Origin: Megalobrama amblycephala
Lineage: Eukaryota > Chordata > Actinopteri > Cypriniformes > Xenocyprididae
Reading direction: 5' to 3'
Assembly: GCF_018812025.1 (NCBI RefSeq)
Contig: NC_063050.1
Coordinates: forward strand, 12,014,282-12,078,281
Length of the DNA: 64,000 nucleotides
Shown: piece after piece, positions 59,216-64,000 of the stretch
How positions within the stretch are numbered: position 1 is the stretch's first letter
Layout of the letters: each line of letters begins with the position of its first letter
Position numbers and translations under genes: made by a program
Notes under the pieces: generated by a model
Seen by the model: only the letters and a program-made list of their open reading frames with translations
What the model was told of the DNA's origin: nothing
Databases searched by the model: none

Positions 59216-60218
59216 TATTAAAACTGTGTTCACAAGGATTCTGGGTATTGGAGGTTGTAGACTAGAGTTTTTTGCTTCAGACCTAGGCTACTATATTTGT
59301 TATATTATAGAGCCTAAATGTTGATGTGCAGTTGACAAACTATACATCATTAAAAAGATCTAAGACTCAAGCTTCACATTTTGACTCTTAAAATCTTATA
59401 TTGACCATAATTTCTTAATATGCTTAAAAGCATACACATTTGGAGAAATATTGGATTCTCATATGTTTATATCAAGTTTCTATACAGAGGAGTAATATTT
59501 ATTATTCTATATTTATTGTCATCATTATGAGCGCTGGATGCTGTGTTTTTAATTCATACTTGAGCCAGAAGGCGCTCTGCCCCTTTTGTCCTCAAATGCC
59601 TCAGTAAAAGAAGAGGCATATCAAGTGACAATCAAGGAACTAACAGAGGCAAGAGATCGCTAAATATGGCTATTCAAAACACTTTTGAAGACAATAAATA
59701 CACGATTGAGATGATGTATGCATGTATTGACTGAATTTGCGTCTGAATAGCGCTGGCTCCGTGGGCGTGGCCGCATTAGTGGGTAATGAGCTGAATCACC
59801 GGCATCTGACATGGCTCTCTTTTCATACAGATTACATAAACACAGAGGGTTTGTTTTCGATTTGACTTACATGTTTTAAAACCTGACATCTTAACGTTTT
59901 TTTTAGACATAAGTGTAATTTTTCTGTGATTAGTATTCACTAAGTTACAGTTCATTTTCTGAGAACTATCAGATTGGAGTTCGTTCAGAGGGAGACGAGA
60001 GATCACGCATCATGTTAGTTTTCTTTATTTTACAAAAAGCACAACATTTTGTTTTTACTCTCAGTGTACACAAATGAAAGAAGATATTCCACAGATTAAA
60101 ATGGTGTATAACTCTTAATTGTATGTGCAACATTGACGGAGTATTTTGAGTCTCTTTCACACTGATAAGAAAAAAACCACGGTGGTATCGCCGGCGATAC
60201 CCTCAGACCTCAGAGTTT
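59216..60218. other. Intron or intergenic, no feature seen
   Basis: No C3 alpha-chain exon, other gene or RNA recognised. A small palindrome (GGTATCGCCGGCGATACC) lies at 60183-60200. Confidence 0.5.
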
Positions 60219-62267
60219 AAGGTGACCTATTATGCCCTATTTAACAAGATGTAAAATAAGTCTCTGATGTTCCCAGAGTGTGTGTGTGAATTTTTAGCTC
60301 AAAATACCCCACAGATATTTTTTTTTTAGCATCATGGAGCAAAGAGGATACTGATAACACGTCGACAGACAAGACAGAGCAGGTTACTTATGATATTAAA
60401 CAAAGTCCCAGCTTTAAAACTGTGTCGTTTTTTTTAAGAAATTCAAACAAATAAAACGGTTTTGTGGCTCTTTAATGTGTCGTGACCATGGTCGTGACAG
60501 ATTGCTGTAGCGCCTCAGCTCAAGAGGCTCGTGAACCGATCATCTCTTACTACTAGTCCATTTATAGTATCAAATAAACATCAATGAACATGAGAATCAA
60601 TGTTGTTTCAAAAGATGTCAATATACACAATTTTTCAAGTTTAACTCCACCAAGGCTAATCCTGACTGCTTTGTCGGACAAAATGGCGGATTCAGGGTTC
60701 CCGCGGGGTCTTAAAAAGTCTAAAATTCTGAACTTTAAATTTAAGGCCTTAAAATGTCTTAAAAACGGCCATATTTTCATCAGAGGTCTTAAATTTCATT
60801 TAGTCAGGTCTAAATTTTTTTTTTTACCCATTTCCAGAAACGCTATCTGCTGAAAGTTATTACAAAGTAGCAAAAAAGTAGCGAGTTGTAGTTCTTTCTG
60901 GGGGATATTGGTGTTGGTACGTACGCGGTGATAAAACTACAAATCCCATGATAAATGCAATACCTGCCCGCGAAATACGTCTGCATCTCCTCAGAGTTTG
61001 TTAAAGTTTGGCTACGTGTGGAAAATGGGAAAGTGTACTTTCAACGAGATATGGCTAGATCACAGCGATTTCTGCTGTTGGTTACAAGCGGTACCCAGAG
61101 CGGAGAAACACAAGCTAGCCGCAAAATGCCTTCAGCGGACTCGGCCAATTAGCCTCACCACTGCCGTCAATACAGCGTCAAATTTGCATCTACCGCGTCT
61201 AGTTTGCCGCTTTAACATTTTGAATGCATTCGCGCGTCTAGAGCGAAATAGATGCGCGTAAAAAACAAGCGTTTGAAGCGAAATTGACGCGCGTCCGAAT
61301 CCGCTTCTTGTGGGAGGGGCAAGTGCTAGGCGGTTGTCTGTTTGCAAGATGGCTGATGTTGATCGTGCGTTCATCGAGAGAGCTACCGCTTTGTATTTGC
61401 TCTGGAGAGCAGAACAGCGGCGTAGGGGTCAGCGTCGCGGGAAGGCCGTGGGTCGATAAACGTGAATGACTCAAATGAGCCATTTTAATCTAGATTAATC
61501 TAGATTAATTCCAAGATTACAATGAGATTAATCTAGATTAAAAAAAAAAAAAATTTATCTATGCCCACCACTAATATAAAGACATTATGCCTTTCGGGTG
61601 GTGCTTAATAAACTTTATTATAGTTCATCGGTGTTTATTTACAGGTATAAAGTGCCCTCACCTTCATTACTGCCATATAGTATCACTCTGGAGACTGTAA
61701 TCTGGATCGCGAACAGTTTTTCTTGTATATTCTTGAGTAGCACATTTTAGCAGTCTCTGTTTTGTATTGTCCCTTTGTATTGATATCCGTTCACTAATCA
61801 ATCCATTGTGAAATAATTTGCGCAGATGAATTTCGACAGAACTGAGGTAGCATTTTCCTGGAATACCAAGTTAATCCACCTCGACTTCAGCAGCTCAGAT
61901 TTAGGCAGTAAATGGAGAGAGCTATGTGGATTAATCCATCCAGCTACAGAACACCTAAAACGCTTGGGAGTTATTCTCATCAGTGCAGCAATGGCGGACT
62001 CGCTGTAAACAACGCGCTCAGAGCGGGTCTATGTTCAAACATCAGTGTCAGTCAGCACTGTGGGCGGGGCCTGTGGCTTTTGTGACATCACACTGCCAGG
62101 GATCTGGAAACGGCTTGTTCAGAGACACTGCTTATGATTTATGGGGATTAAAAAAAAGGAGTGGGTGGATTTTTATCACTATAGGGTGGTTGTGTACACA
62201 CACTGCCAACACACATTTATGTCCAAACACCAGGCAAGAGTGAATTTTGCATAATAGGTCCCCTTTA
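60219..62267. mobile_element. MITE-like element with AAGGTGACCTATTATGC ends
   Basis: Left AAGGTGACCTATTATGCCC and right GCATAATAGGTCCCCTTT, flanked by TTAA-like sequence. The interior includes a hAT-like CAGGGTTCCCGCGGGGTC fragment at 60686, GC-rich sequence (61140-61450) and ATTAATCTAGATTAAT tandem palindromes (61486-61545). No transposase. Shares AGCTCAAAATACCCCA with 42624-43576. Confidence 0.7.
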
Positions 62268-62993
62268 ATCTATCATTGTGGCTTGAATGGACCCTGTGTT
62301 TTTTTTTTTGTTTTTTTTTTTGCGCCGTTTGTTTTTGTCCTGATATTGTATATTGTATATTGTACTTATGTCTATTACCCGTTTGAAGAGTCCTTTGTTG
62401 AGCTTGTTTTGTACAGTGTATAGTTGCGTTTTTACTGTCAGTCTGTCTTTTCAGTCTTCACGTTGTGTGAGGCTGGGAAGGTGTGGGCAGGTAAGTAAGT
62501 CGCACGACATACATTGTGCACACGAAGGACATTTTTGTTTTCTGTATTAGACACACTAGTTTAGGAGAGAGTGCCACCCGCTGTATGTTTTGGCTGCCTT
62601 TTTGGGTTAGATAGAATAGGTTAGATAGGGCATTTCTACGCCGAAGACCTTTTTCTTTCTACATTTTTCTTTTGGTTGTCAGCTTAGTTTGGTAAAAATA
62701 GTTAGCTGTGTTTTATTTTATTTATTTCTTTGATTTGGCACCTCTCGAGCTCCCCTTCCCACCTCCTGTTTTTCTGTTAACTGTTATTTGTTTCTTATAT
62801 TGTAAATACTGTAAATATTGATTCCACTTCCACTTGAGCACTGTGCACAATAAAAACACCTTACACAGTTTCTTTGTCTCTCGGCCTTCTTACCACTCTT
62901 GTACACGCACACACAAATTTTCAAAAGTGTTACTTCTTAAACGTACCCCTAGTCAAACAAACAGAAAATAAAACATCTAAAAGGACGTAACAA
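62268..62993. other. Possible LTR fragment
   Basis: T-rich tract at 62299-62320 and an AATAAAAACACC polyadenylation-like signal near 62850 followed by a TC-rich region and ending ACGTAACA. It resembles an LTR, but I could not confirm paired ends or a TSD. No gene. Confidence 0.3.
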
Positions 62994-63713
62994 TAGAGTA
63001 CCTCAGGGATGACATGTTTTTGTAGGCAAAACCCGGAAGCGAGTTAGCATTGTAAGACTTACGATTCCATCGCCCGAAATCAATGTTTTTTTTTAATGGG
63101 ATTTTGCTAAATTGCCTGAAATAAGGTCTGTGGTTAACAAAGCCTCTAAATATTTTCACGTTTTGATCCATGACATAAAACAGAGCAGTTATAACCCGCT
63201 TGTGATTTTTTATTTTTATTTATTTATTTATTTATTTTTTTTTTTTTAAAAACCTTTATTGTGTCTTAAAAATGGCGGTTTTTCCTTTGACGGGGACTTT
63301 AGACGTCATCATGACAAACAGGACATTTGGACAGCATTTTTCATGAAAAAGTGTATAAGTATTCATACACAGCACAGATCATAATCAGCGAGCATGTTTA
63401 TAAATAAAGTTGTTTTCTAAATAAAGTTTGAGGAAGCTTGGTGGTGATGACGTTGATCCGCGGCCATGGTGTGCTGTAGTCCGTTTATAGCCTACTGTTA
63501 GCTTTTTATATCTGACGACTTTATTTAGGCTTCAAAATCTATAAATGTTGTGTTCACTTGTAAAGATTATCTTGATAGACAAAACTTGTGTCATGACCCT
63601 TTGTTAAACACAGAGCTTATTTTTTGCGATTTTCCAAAAGTCTATGGGAAAAACCCATGCACTTCTAACTTCTGGGTTGGCCTACAAAAACACGTCATCC
63701 CTGAGGTACTCTA
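62994..63713. mobile_element. MITE with TAGAGTACCTCAGGGATGAC ends
   Basis: Left TAGAGTACCTCAGGGATGAC and right GTCATCCCTGAGGTACTCTA are perfect 20-bp inverted repeats. The similarity continues through TGTTTTTGTAGGC and the CCCGGAAG/CTTCTGGG region. 720 bp, no transposase. Confidence 0.85.
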
Positions 63714-64000
63714 TAGCTATAAAGTAAACATAATCTTGAGGATCATCAGAATATGCTAGTAATGATCCAGCTATGATGTCTACAGAGCCTCTAAAGGGAC
63801 ATGGTGGAAGAAAATTAATAAATCAATGCTTTTGTGTTCTGTCACAAATGTTCCCTTTCGATACTTCACTCGTACTGCGTATGGGGAAAAGTCTCCCTTT
63901 TTCCCCGTCACTGAAGCCTTTTTCAATAACGCAGTGTAACTGCATCGTCATTGGTTCACTCATAGACAAGTCGTTGAACCAATGACGGCGCGGCATAGCT
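63714..64000. other. Right edge, repeat fragment
   Basis: No gene. GTTCCCTTTCGATACTTCAC and GGTTCACTCATAGACAAGTC at 63852-63980 look like the beginning of a dispersed fish repeat running off the window. Confidence 0.4.

Overview
The window looks like ordinary diploid chromosomal DNA from a teleost fish, most likely a cyprinid (carp, minnow or Danio relative). The evidence is GT-AG spliced genes, a recognisable complement C3 gene, dense fish-type DNA transposons and MITEs, and long CA and AT microsatellites. I cannot name the species from sequence alone. Apart from C3, nearly everything I can identify is mobile DNA, much of it nested.

Left third (1 to about 22.3 kb, minus strand). A CACTA/EnSpm-like transposase gene (21170-19218) is followed downstream by a many-exon gene ending in a DUF4806-like domain (19081-4073). 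After a 130-bp spacer comes a 3.9-kb array of a 22-bp repeat (88-3943). A 14-bp array motif recurs in inverted orientation just upstream of the transposase (22123-22136). I read this as one very large transposon with two genes and a hypertrophied subterminal repeat array; the termini are not resolved. It has been hit by later insertions: a 2.6-kb hAT inside a coding exon (16338-18942), a piggyBac with an intact spliced transposase (6195-9611) nested in a small hAT MITE, and a triple nest of fold-back elements (10305-14532).

Middle (22.3-43.6 kb). There is no host gene that I can support. It holds inverted and tandem 99-bp repeats, two paralogous copies of a 1-kb element, four large fold-back elements with nested insertions (25.7-28.8, 29.0-34.8, 35.1-35.8 and 38.6-42.3 kb), a hAT with a broken transposase start, and a truncated Gypsy-like LTR retrotransposon flanked by an unusual 163-bp target duplication.

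Right third (43.8-64 kb, plus strand). Complement C3 exons 1-16 encode the whole beta chain up to the RRRR processing site, all with consistent phases and canonical splice sites, preceded by a TATA box. Intron 7 is about 10 kb and carries a dead hAT element, itself split by a solo LTR. No alpha-chain exon is visible in the last 6 kb, which is repeats and MITEs.

Coordinates of splice sites, target-site duplications (TSDs) and terminal repeats were read by eye. Family names come from recognised motifs, not from searches.
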